Shown here: piece after piece, positions 14,489-21,372 of the stretch
How the letters are laid out: every line of letters starts with the position of its first letter
Position numbering within the stretch: position 1 is the stretch's first letter
Assembly: GCF_020859565.1 (NCBI RefSeq)
Contig: NZ_JAJHUO010000018.1
Coordinates: forward strand, 124,001-188,000
Source: Saccharothrix luteola
GTDB lineage: Bacteria; Actinomycetota; Actinomycetes; Mycobacteriales; Pseudonocardiaceae
DNA length: 64,000 nucleotides
Direction of reading: 5' to 3'
Notes under the pieces: model-generated
Database searches by the model: none
The model's input: only the letters and a program-made list of their open reading frames with translations
Told to the model about the DNA's origin: nothing
Position numbers and translations under genes: made by a program

Positions 14489-16318
14489 CTGGACGGTCAG
14501 ACGGCACCGCCGAAGGTTCGCATCGCGTTCATCGACATCGGACGCGGGCTGGCCGCGCTGCTCGTCTTCTACAGCCACGTCGCCGAGCAGTGGGTCGCCA
14601 AGCGCGAGGTCGGGCCGACGCCGGGCGTCGACTTCATCGACGCGCTCACCAGCGACCCGATGCACATGGGGTTGCAGGGCATCGGCCAGATCGCGGTGCC
14701 GTTCTTCTTCCTGGTCAGCGGATTCGTGGTGACGCCGATCGCGTTGCGCCAGGGGCAGCGGCGGTTCGGCCTCAACCGGTTGGTCCGCGTCTACATCCCG
14801 ATGACGTTCGTGGTGCTGCTGACCGCCGCGGTGATCCTGCTCGGCGCGCAGACGCTGATCGGCGCGAAAGAGCCGGTGATCACCTGGTGGACGATCATCA
14901 CCAACTCGCTGGTGATCAACTACCTGATCGTGCCGCAGGTGGTGATGGTCGGCGTCGCGTGGACGCTGGTCGTCGAGGTCGTCTTCTACATCCTGCTGGT
15001 GCTGCTGCTGCCGGTGATGCGGCGCTGGACGTGGCTCGCCATCGGCGCGCAGCTGACGTTCGTGTTCGTGGTGATGATGAGCGCCCGCGAGTTCGGCGCG
15101 TCGTGGGCGCTGTTCGCGGTGAACGTGTCGTACCTGCCCATCCCGATCATCGGCCAGATCATCTGGGCGACCACGAGCAAGCGCGTGCCGCTGTGGCTGG
15201 GCGGGGTGTACGTCGGCATCGCGTGGTCGCTGTACGTGCTCGCCGAGCACCTGAAGCTCGGCCGGCTCGACACCTCCTACAACCTCGCGCTCGCGTTCGC
15301 GCTGCTGTTCTTCATGGTCGGGTACTTCGCGGAGTCGCGGCTCAAGGAGCGCAGGATCTGGATCGCGCTCTCGGAGCGCAGCTACTCGATCTACCTGCTG
15401 CACGGTCTCGTGGCGTTCGTGTCGCTGGACCTGATGCGGCCGGCCGTGCCGCTGTGGCTGGCGATCCCGCTCGCGGTGGCGCTGACGTTCGGCGTGGTCG
15501 AGGTGAGCTACCGGTTCGTGGAGAAGCCGAGCCACGCGCTGGCCCGGAAGCTGTCCCGCAAACCCGCGCCCAAGCCGGAGCCCGAGCCGGAGGTGGAGTC
15601 GGAGGCGGCGGAACTCGAGGACGACGAGTTCGAGGACGAGTTCGAGGACGAGTTCGACGACGCCGAGGACGCCGAGTGGCCGGAGGAGTCCGAGGAGCCG
15701 GACGAACCCGAGCCCGTGCGGGAAGACCCGACGGTGGTGATCCGGCCGATCCGCCTGCGCACGCCACCACCCCAGCGCACACCGCTCCAGCGCACCCCAC
15801 CTCCGCGCACGCCACCACGCGGTATGCCCGTCAACGGCGCACCGGTCCCCGGCACGCCACCACGCGGCACTCCCCTCAACGGCGCACCGGTCAACGGCAC
15901 GCCGCCGCGCGCCACGCCCGTCAACGGCACGCCACCGCGAACCGCCGCCCCCAACGGCGCACCGGCTCCGGGCACCCCACCCCGGGGGACGCCCGTCAAC
16001 GGCACGCCGCCCCGCGGTGTTCCGGTCAACGGCTCACCGGTCAACGGCTCACCGGTCAACGGCACACCCCCGCGCGGCACGCCGGCCCAGCGCACACCCG
16101 CACCACCCCCGCCGCGCCCACCCGCCCCGCGTCCGGTGCCCGCGCCCCCGCCGGTCGAGGACGCCACCCAGTACCTGCCCGCAGCGGTCTGGCCGGCCGA
16201 GGACCCCGAAACCGACGAAGCGCCCCGGCGCCGTCGGCTGCGCGAGGACAGCAGCCCGTCGGTGACGGTGGCGTCCCTGCTCGCCAACCACGCCAAGGAG
16301 AACGGCCACCACCGCTAA
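14489..16318 (+). CDS. Acyltransferase family 3 protein with long acidic and Pro-rich cytoplasmic tail
   Basis: This protein of about 609 residues has an N-terminal acyltransferase-3 domain (residues about 10-360) with RIAFIDIGRGLAALLVFYSH, GVAWTLVVEVVFYILLVLL and SERSYSIYLLHGLVAFVSL. A highly acidic stretch follows (EDDEFEDEFEDEFDDAED), then about 115 residues of TPPRGTPVNG-type repeats and a final segment containing EDATQYLPAAV. No ATG, GTG or TTG exists in frame between the upstream stop and the first helix. The most plausible start is CTG 14489, with GGAAGGGG about 12 bases before it; this is uncertain. The stop codon overlaps that of the convergent AlgX-like gene. The tail resembles a docking or phosphorylation platform more than an enzyme part. 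Confidence 0.85.
   Translation: MDGQTAPPKVRIAFIDIGRGLAALLVFYSHVAEQWVAKREVGPTPGVDFIDALTSDPMHMGLQGIGQIAVPFFFLVSGFVVTPIALRQGQRRFGLNRLVRVYIPMTFVVLLTAAVILLGAQTLIGAKEPVITWWTIITNSLVINYLIVPQVVMVGVAWTLVVEVVFYILLVLLLPVMRRWTWLAIGAQLTFVFVVMMSAREFGASWALFAVNVSYLPIPIIGQIIWATTSKRVPLWLGGVYVGIAWSLYVLAEHLKLGRLDTSYNLALAFALLFFMVGYFAESRLKERRIWIALSERSYSIYLLHGLVAFVSLDLMRPAVPLWLAIPLAVALTFGVVEVSYRFVEKPSHALARKLSRKPAPKPEPEPEVESEAAELEDDEFEDEFEDEFDDAEDAEWPEESEEPDEPEPVREDPTVVIRPIRLRTPPPQRTPLQRTPPPRTPPRGMPVNGAPVPGTPPRGTPLNGAPVNGTPPRATPVNGTPPRTAAPNGAPAPGTPPRGTPVNGTPPRGVPVNGSPVNGSPVNGTPPRGTPAQRTPAPPPPRPPAPRPVPAPPPVEDATQYLPAAVWPAEDPETDEAPRRRRLREDSSPSVTVASLLANHAKENGHHR
15761..16098 (+). repeat. Imperfect Pro/Thr/Asn-Gly coding repeats in acyltransferase tail
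   Basis: A run of units such as TPPRGTPVNGAPVNG and TPPRATPVNG occurs about a dozen times with small changes. The nucleotide-level similarity (CACGCCACCACGCGG-type blocks) suggests repeat expansion. Confidence 0.8.
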
Positions 16319-17592
16319 CGGGGGTTCTTGGCCAGCTCCTCGGCGATGATGTCGATGGCCTGCGGTTCGAGCACCGGGTCCAGCCCGCTGACGAGGAGCC
16401 GCTCGGCGGCTTCCAGCACCACGACGTCGGTCTCCGCGAGGGCGCGGGCGACCTCGCGCGCGTTGTGGGTGAGGCGTTCGACGTGCACCATCGTCAAGTC
16501 GGTGAAGCAGGCCACCAGGTACTGCGCCGCGTAGTAGGCGAACGAGTCGCCGAGCAGCCCCACCTTGGCCGTCGCCACGCCCTTCGACGGCGCCTGCGTG
16601 AACCGCTGCGGCTTGGGGTCGAGCGGGATCTCGTGGTTGCGCACCGTGCGGCCGTCGGGCGCGAGGTCGTAGGACTGGACCGGGTCGGTCGAGGTCCGGC
16701 CCAGCAGCGGCGCGAGGTCGCCCTCGCGGTCGACCACCTTCGTCGGCTCGACCTTCCAGTCCTTGGACGTGCCCGGCTTGACGGTGTCGGTGATGACGCG
16801 GGCCATCACGAGGCTGCCCTCGTGGGTCCAGTGGCTGTCGTACTTCGGGTAGGGCAGGCGCTTGGTCAGCTCGGCGGTCTGCTCGATCCGCGACCGCAGG
16901 TCGAGCGCCCCCGTCTTGCCGATCCCCTGCCAGAACTCGTCGCGCGCCTTGTTGAAGCAGTCCTTGCCGTAGAACTTCGACGGCAGGAACCCGGGCACCA
17001 TCGTGCTCTTGTTCGGCGCGACGACCAGCAGGAACCTGCGCCCCGACGCTTCGACCGCGGCACGCAGGCGCGACAGCCGGGCGTGCACCTCGGCGACCGG
17101 CATCACCGGGTCGCACGCGCCCTCGACGTCCGCGCCGAGGAACAGCCAGTCGTCCTTGCCCTCGATCACGTCGACGAACGCCGTCGGGTCGGGCCGGTCC
17201 GCGGACGGGTCCTTCGGCGGTGTCGGCACCGGGCCGACGACGTCCTGCCGCCGGTCGAGGTCCGGCGCCTCGCCGAAGAGGCCGCGGCTGATGCCGTTCG
17301 CGGCGGCCACGGCCTTGTCGCGCAGCGGCACGTGGTCGCTCGCCCACGCGTTGAGCCCGGTGAAGAAGCCCCAGCCGTCGGTGATCGACGGGAACTCGGC
17401 GAGCTTGCGGTTCTCGAACTCCGCCGGCCGCACGCCGACGACCAGCAGCAGGGCGGGCGCGCAGAAGAAGAGGATCGCGAGGGTGAGCGCGGTGCGCTGG
17501 CGACTGCTGTGCCGAGGCCGGTAGAGGGCGTGCTCGCGGGGGAGCAACGACTCCGGCACCGCCGGGAGGCTCTTGGGCGGGTCGGTGCTCAC
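16315..17592 (-). CDS. AlgX/AlgJ-like SGNH-fold protein, probable polysaccharide O-acetylation partner
   Basis: This 425-residue protein has one N-terminal membrane helix (TALTLAILFFCAPALLLVVGV, about 38-58) and an external domain. It resembles the AlgJ/AlgX O-acetyltransferase family: RPAEFENRKLAEFPSITDGW after the helix, KDDWLFLGADVEGACDP, VVAPNKSTMVPGFLPSKFYG, YDSHWTHEGSLVMARVITD with the His of the catalytic set, and VGLLGDSFAYYAAQYL as the GDSF nucleophile block. Ser, Asp and His positions therefore look intact. Start GTG 17592 is chosen near the first homologous residues. It faces the acyltransferase operon and overlaps the stop of the last acyltransferase gene by four bases. It probably transfers acyl groups delivered by those proteins to the glycan. 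Confidence 0.85.
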   Translation of the reverse strand: MSTDPPKSLPAVPESLLPREHALYRPRHSSRQRTALTLAILFFCAPALLLVVGVRPAEFENRKLAEFPSITDGWGFFTGLNAWASDHVPLRDKAVAAANGISRGLFGEAPDLDRRQDVVGPVPTPPKDPSADRPDPTAFVDVIEGKDDWLFLGADVEGACDPVMPVAEVHARLSRLRAAVEASGRRFLLVVAPNKSTMVPGFLPSKFYGKDCFNKARDEFWQGIGKTGALDLRSRIEQTAELTKRLPYPKYDSHWTHEGSLVMARVITDTVKPGTSKDWKVEPTKVVDREGDLAPLLGRTSTDPVQSYDLAPDGRTVRNHEIPLDPKPQRFTQAPSKGVATAKVGLLGDSFAYYAAQYLVACFTDLTMVHVERLTHNAREVARALAETDVVVLEAAERLLVSGLDPVLEPQAIDIIAEELAKNPR

Positions 17593-17734
17593 GCCGGACA
17601 GCGTAGCCGGCGGGCAGATCACCTGTTCGTGGTTCACCTCAAGGAGGGGATTCAAGAACTGTTGCTCGTGCAACCCCGCGCCCATGGCAGACGTCTCTTC
17701 GGGTGACAGGACACCTCACTCGGCGGAGGATCGT

Positions 17735-17863
17735 ATGTGGCCCACTGTGATCCTGGTCACCTCTGGGGCGCTGGCGTTTTTAGTGCGAACCGTTCGGGTC
17801 CTGCGATCCGTATCGAAATCCGAAGGTGGGCGAACCCGTATTGAGACCGCCCCGCCGGCCTAG
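17735..17863 (+). CDS. Possible 42-residue single-span membrane protein
   Basis: ATG 17735 is preceded by GGAGGA at ideal spacing. It encodes MWPTVILVTSGALAFLVRTV, then a basic region (RVLRSVSKSEGGRTRIE). One membrane helix with a positive cytoplasmic tail is plausible. The good ribosome site and isolated position support it, but the short length leaves doubt. No family is recognised. Confidence 0.45.
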   Translation: MWPTVILVTSGALAFLVRTVRVLRSVSKSEGGRTRIETAPPA

Positions 17864-17955
17864 TCCCTATGGCGGCTTGTCCACTTGCCGTACGATCATT
17901 TCGGGTCGTACGACCTGTGCCTGCTAGGGGACCTCAGAACAGAGGTAGGTGCGTC

Positions 17956-18330
17956 ATGGATCTCGCACTGAGTAAGGTCATCGAGCTGCGCGAAAGCGGG
18001 TTCCAGTTCCTCCACCTCCGGGACGAGGACGGACAGCTCGACCGCATCATGGCGTTCAAGCAGCGCAGAGGGTTCATCGACTCGATCCTGTTCTGGTCGG
18101 AGACCGAGGCCCGCGCGGGCAGGCTCCCGGCCGTCCGGGACAGCCAGCGCGCCGCCCAGGCCGTCTGGATTTACGAGGGACCGCTGGTGGAGGCCGTCGA
18201 CCGGCTGCTCGACCTGCCCGAGCCCGGCTCGCGCAACGCGCCGACGCTGATGAACAAGACGGCGTCCGACCTCGCGGTCGTGACCACGCTGCCGTTCAAG
18301 CTCAACCTGCCGCCCGGCGCTATCGCCTAG
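17956..18330 (+). CDS. Hypothetical 124-residue soluble protein
   Basis: The gene starts at ATG 17956 after AGAGGTAGG. The protein opens DLALSKVIELRESGFQFLHL, followed by RDEDGQLDRIMAFKQRRGFID. It has no membrane segment or signal and a mixed alpha/beta look. It is not recognised as a characterised family; the balanced composition and good codon bias indicate a real gene. It stands alone with its own terminator hairpin 20 bases after the stop. In-frame sequence upstream to 17869 lacks a better start. Confidence 0.75.
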   Translation: MDLALSKVIELRESGFQFLHLRDEDGQLDRIMAFKQRRGFIDSILFWSETEARAGRLPAVRDSQRAAQAVWIYEGPLVEAVDRLLDLPEPGSRNAPTLMNKTASDLAVVTTLPFKLNLPPGAIA

Positions 18331-18348
18331 ACATCTTCCGTTAACGTC

Positions 18349-18375
18349 ACCCGCCGCACACACAATGCGGCGGGT
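18349..18375 (+). terminator. Hairpin after the 17956 gene
   Basis: A perfect 10-bp stem ACCCGCCGCA/TGCGGCGGGT (18349-18358 with 18366-18375) has a 7-base loop. The T-run is weak. It lies between convergent genes. Confidence 0.65.
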
Positions 18376-18472
18376 ATCGGCGTTTCGGTCACTGTCCGTG
18401 ATTTTTTAGCGTTTTACGCAGAAGTTTCGGGGGTGGTCTATGTGCACCCCGCGCGTTCCCAACAATGAATAT

Positions 18473-19135
18473 TCACCCTCGGCGCGGTGACACCAAACCT
18501 GATTCGTAGGCGAGCACGACAAGTTGTGCGCGGTCCCGCGCGCCCAGTTTGGTCATCACCCGGCTCACGTGCGTGCGCGACGTCGCCGGACTGATCACGA
18601 GGTGTTCGGCGATCTCCTCGTTCGACATCCCGGCGGCGACGAGCGCGAGGATCTCCCGCTCCCGAGCGGTCAGCACGTGCAGCGCCTTCGGGTCCGGACG
18701 GCGGTGCTCGGGCCGGTTCGCGAACTCCTCAATCAACTTCCGGGTGACACTCGGTGAGAGGAGCGCCTCACCCTCCGCGACCACGGTGAGGGCGTGCAGC
18801 AGCTCGACCGGGTCGGTGTCCTTGAGCAGGAAGCCCGACGCGCCGCTCCGCAACGCCTCGAACACGTACTCGTCCACGTTGAAGGTCGTCAGCACGAGCA
18901 CCTTCACGTCCGGCAGCTCGGCGCAGATCTGCCGCGTGGCGGCCAGGCCGTCGGTGCCGGGCATCCGGATGTCCATCACCACGACGTCCGGCCGGTGCTC
19001 GTGCGCCCGCCGGACCGCCTCCGCGCCGTCACCGGCCTCGCCGACGACCTCGAACCCGTCCTCGGTGTCGAGCAGCAGGCGGAAACCCGCGCGCACCAAC
19101 GCCTGGTCGTCGGCCAGCACCACCCTGATCACCAC
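18473..19135 (-). CDS. NarL/FixJ-type response regulator
   Basis: This 220-residue two-domain regulator has a receiver domain (residues 1-120) with acidic pocket LADDQ, phosphoacceptor in VVVMDIRMPGTDG (Asp near 54), VLTTF and the Lys in FLLKDTDP. The C-terminal LuxR-type helix-turn-helix is LTAREREILALVAAGMSNEE, then IAEHLVISPATSRTHVSRVMTKLG. It is paired with the sensor kinase just upstream on the same strand. The start GTG at 19135 has GGGAGG seven bases before it and lies inside the kinase frame, giving a 107-base overlap. Target genes are unknown; such pairs often control envelope stress exporters. Confidence 0.95.
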   Translation of the reverse strand: MVIRVVLADDQALVRAGFRLLLDTEDGFEVVGEAGDGAEAVRRAHEHRPDVVVMDIRMPGTDGLAATRQICAELPDVKVLVLTTFNVDEYVFEALRSGASGFLLKDTDPVELLHALTVVAEGEALLSPSVTRKLIEEFANRPEHRRPDPKALHVLTAREREILALVAAGMSNEEIAEHLVISPATSRTHVSRVMTKLGARDRAQLVVLAYESGLVSPRRG

Positions 19136-19931
19136 GAACCTCCCACGGTAGGACCGCCTTGACGGTGAAGCCCTCGGCCGAGGGTCCCGCGTCCAACGTG
19201 CCGCCGAGCGCTTCGACCCGTTCCCGCATGCCGCGGATGCCGGTGCCCGCGCCCTGCGGCGCCTGCTCGCCCCGGGTCGCGCCGTCGTCGGTGACGGTGA
19301 GGACCAGGGCGTCCTCGGTGTGCTCGAACGAGATGACGATCTCGGACGCGTCCGGCGCGTACCGCATCGCGTTGGTCAGCGCCTCCTGCACGACCCGGTA
19401 CGCGGCGGCGTCGACGGGTGCGGGCAACGTCCCCGGCGTGCCGACGACCTTCGCCACCGGCACCGGCCGGACCAGCTCGTCGAGCCGGTCGAGGCTGGGC
19501 GCCGGCGTCGTGCCCTCACCGGTCCGCAGCACGCCGAGGGTGGCGCGCAGGTCGTCCAACGCGTGACCGCTGGCCTCCTTGATCGCCTTGAGCGCCTTGA
19601 CCGCCTCTTCGGGGCGGCGGTCGGCGACGTGCGCGGCGACCCCGGCCTGCACGTTGATCATGGCGAGGCTGTGCGCGACGACGTCGTGCACCTCGCGCGC
19701 GATGCGCAACCGTTCTTCTTCCACCTGGCGGCTCCGCTGTTCGAGGACGCGGGTGCGGCGCAGGGAGAGCACGGCGATGGCGGGTGCGGCGATCAGCGGA
19801 CCCCAGTGGCCGGTGACGTAGTACAGCCAGGTCGACACCCCGGTGACCGCGATGACGGCGACGGGGAAGCGCTTGCGCCAGATGAGCGGCGCGAACGTCG
19901 CCGCGAACCAGACCCACGCCAGCCACGCCAT
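19029..19931 (-). CDS. NarL-family sensor histidine kinase with short membrane part and run-on tail
   Basis: This 300-residue kinase has only two hydrophobic segments before the dimerisation domain (MAWLAWVWFAATFAPLIW and FPVAVIAVTGVSTWLYYV); relatives often have four to five. The H-box is IAREVHDVVAHSLAMINVQAG, the N-box EALTNAMRYAP and the G-box GTGIRGMRERVEALGGTL. An in-frame stop lies just upstream of ATG 19931, so no longer start exists here, and no ribosome site was seen. The domain normally ends near AVLPWEV, but the frame runs on for about 35 Arg/Gly-rich residues inside the regulator gene. The tail may reflect an indel. The vapBC module sits immediately upstream, perhaps having cut off a longer N-terminus. 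Confidence 0.88.
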   Translation of the reverse strand: MAWLAWVWFAATFAPLIWRKRFPVAVIAVTGVSTWLYYVTGHWGPLIAAPAIAVLSLRRTRVLEQRSRQVEEERLRIAREVHDVVAHSLAMINVQAGVAAHVADRRPEEAVKALKAIKEASGHALDDLRATLGVLRTGEGTTPAPSLDRLDELVRPVPVAKVVGTPGTLPAPVDAAAYRVVQEALTNAMRYAPDASEIVISFEHTEDALVLTVTDDGATRGEQAPQGAGTGIRGMRERVEALGGTLDAGPSAEGFTVKAVLPWEVRGDQGGAGRRPGVGARGFPPAARHRGRVRGRRRGR

Positions 19932-20010
19932 GCCGATGACGGTACGGGAGGAAGGCGGAGGTCAGCGTCGTGTCACAGGCGGCTCATACCCGTACGTCAG
20001 CGGTCGTACA

Positions 20011-20421
20011 TCAGCCGTCGAAGGAGCCCGGTGCCGCCACAGGCAGACCCATCCCGGCGGCGGCTTCGAGCAGCCGCTTGTCGTAGGTGACGAACGCGTC
20101 GAGTCCGCCGGCCAACACTTGGGCGGTGGCGAGGTGGATCGCGTCCAGCGAACGCAGCAGCGGATCGTCATAGGACGCTGCGGTCTGACGCACCACGCGC
20201 GTGATGTCCATCAGGTACAGATCGGACAACACGATGGGCACGTGGACCAACGCTTGGGGTGAGGAACGTCGCAAGGCCCGGGACAACTCGACCTCGGCCA
20301 ACGCCGAGGAGACACGCCGGACACCGACCCGGTCGTCCACGTTGAGCCAGTCGAAGAGCTCGGCTGTGCCCGCTTCTCGGCGCACCAGCTTGACCAGCGC
20401 GGACGAGTCGAGGTAGATCAC
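20011..20421 (-). CDS. vapC: VapC-type PIN domain ribonuclease toxin
   Basis: This 136-residue PIN protein shows MIYLDSSALVKLVRREAG (first catalytic Asp), SALAEVELSRALRR (conserved Glu), SLDAIHLATAQVLAG (third acidic residue) and AFVTYDKRLLEAA (fourth). All four acidic Mg2+-binding positions are present, so it should be an active endoribonuclease, in known cases cutting tRNA or rRNA. The start overlaps the antitoxin stop by four bases. It is transcribed with the antitoxin from the palindromic operator at 20714-20734. It is 79 bases from the truncated-looking sensor kinase. Confidence 0.93.
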   Translation of the reverse strand: MIYLDSSALVKLVRREAGTAELFDWLNVDDRVGVRRVSSALAEVELSRALRRSSPQALVHVPIVLSDLYLMDITRVVRQTAASYDDPLLRSLDAIHLATAQVLAGGLDAFVTYDKRLLEAAAGMGLPVAAPGSFDG

Positions 20422-20705
20422 CAGCGCTCCTCATCGCGGGCGGCGACGAGCTCGGCTGCAACGTCCACCCCAGCGTCTCCCCAATCAGGTGGCATGACAA
20501 CCGGGCCGGTGCGGGTCGGTGCGGTGGCCTGACCGGCGGCGACCAGGCTGTCGAGCAGGTCGGTGCCCGGTTGAACGGGGACGAGGTACGCGACCGGCTT
20601 GCCGTGCTCGGTGACCGTAATCCGCTCACCGCCTTGGACGCGCTTGAGGACGGCGCTGGTGCGTTGGTTCAACTCACGGACGCCAATGGTCGACGGCTCG
20701 CTCAT
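20418..20705 (-). CDS. Phd/YefM-type antitoxin of the VapC module
   Basis: This 95-residue antitoxin has an N-terminal Phd/YefM fold (IGVRELNQRTSAVLKRVQGG, then ERITVTEHGKPVAYLVPV) and a C-terminal tail (VVMPPDWGDAGVDVAAELVA) that should wrap the PIN toxin. The Phd-type antitoxin with a PIN toxin is a frequent pairing. ATG 20705 (SEPSTIGVREL) is preferred over an upstream frame extension because homology starts there and the operator sits just outside it. It ends with DEERW and overlaps vapC by four bases. Confidence 0.92.
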   Translation of the reverse strand: MSEPSTIGVRELNQRTSAVLKRVQGGERITVTEHGKPVAYLVPVQPGTDLLDSLVAAGQATAPTRTGPVVMPPDWGDAGVDVAAELVAARDEERW

Positions 20706-20713
20706 GCCCACAC

Positions 20714-20734
20714 TGTAGAACAAACTGTTCTACA
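20714..20734. promoter_or_regulatory. Palindromic operator of the vapBC module
   Basis: TGTAGAAC (20714-20721) and GTTCTACA (20727-20734) are a perfect 8-bp inverted repeat with a 5-base AT-rich spacer. It ends nine bases upstream of the antitoxin start, where autoregulation by the antitoxin-toxin complex is expected. Confidence 0.8.
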
Positions 20735-20750
20735 TCACCATGGCGGTCGA

Positions 20751-20944
20751 TCAGGCCGTGAACTTCCCGCACTCGACCGCCTCCAGGAAACCCTGCCAGT
20801 CGGGCAACGTCACGGTCGGCCCGGCCGGGTTCTTCGAGTCCCGCACCCGCGCCGCGACGCCCGCCGGCGAGACCTCCACGCAGTTGGAGTTGTTCCCGTT
20901 GTTGCGGTGGGCCGGACTCCGCTGGACCGGGTGAAGTAATCCAC
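20751..20944 (-). pseudogene. Frameshifted DUF397 gene
   Basis: The reverse frame ending at 20751 encodes NNGNNSNCVEVSPAGVAARV, then RDSKNPAGPTVTLPDWQGFLEAV, clearly a DUF397 protein as commonly paired with XRE regulators in actinomycetes. This frame has no nearby start codon. The expected N-terminus (FTRSS, matching the family WxxSS) lies one frame over, starting at GTG 20944. The span of 194 bases is not divisible by three, so a single-base insertion or loss near 20910 is likely, either true decay or a sequencing error. No XRE partner is adjacent. Confidence 0.65.
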
Positions 20945-20999
20945 CCGCCGGAGTTAGCGGGCTTGAACCGGACACCCGGGTTGCGACACTTTCCCGCCC

Positions 21000-21269
21000 A
21001 TGAACCTCAGGAAGACCATCGCCGGGGCCGCGGTCACCCTCGGCAGCACGGCCGTCATGCTCGGCCTGGGCGGCACCGCGCACGCCGAGCACGACCTCGG
21101 TGCGGAGACGCGGCCCGACGTCGACGCCGAACTGGGCGAGATCGCGAACGTCGGCGACGCGATCCGGGTCGACCTCTCGAACCCGGCCGGCCCGATCGTC
21201 ACCGGTCCCCTGCTCCTGGGCAACGGCGCCGGCGGGCCGCTCGACCTGAGGCTCAGCCTCGGCCGCTGA
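21000..21269 (+). CDS. Small secreted protein, 89 residues
   Basis: The protein has a clear signal peptide (MNLRKTIAGAAVTLGSTAVM to TAHA, cleavage about residue 29) and a 60-residue mature part that is acidic and Gly/Leu-rich (EHDLGAETRPDVDAELGEIA ... GGPLDLRLSLGR). No cysteine or known domain is seen. There is no good ribosome site before ATG 21000, so the message may be leaderless or the start imprecise. It is divergent from the broken DUF397 gene and convergent with the gamma-glutamyltransferase-like gene. Function unknown. Confidence 0.65.
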   Translation: MNLRKTIAGAAVTLGSTAVMLGLGGTAHAEHDLGAETRPDVDAELGEIANVGDAIRVDLSNPAGPIVTGPLLLGNGAGGPLDLRLSLGR

Positions 21270-21315
21270 CGCGCCACCCGGGCACGCCGACGCCCACCTC
21301 GAGCCGGAGCGGTCC

Positions 21316-21343
21316 CGGCCCCCTCCCCCTCGGGCCGGGGCCG
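21316..21343. terminator. Weak hairpin between convergent genes
   Basis: CGGCCCC (21316-21322) pairs with GGGGCCG (21337-21343) around a C-rich loop. Its position between two convergent gene ends suits a bidirectional terminator; the structure itself is only moderate. Confidence 0.4.
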
Positions 21344-21372
21344 TTCCAACCACCCGAACACCGAGCCGCCGT

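Noticed and set aside
6777..17592. Secondary-metabolite biosynthetic cluster
   Set aside because: No polyketide, NRPS, terpene or RiPP genes are present; the enzymes point to surface glycan modification.
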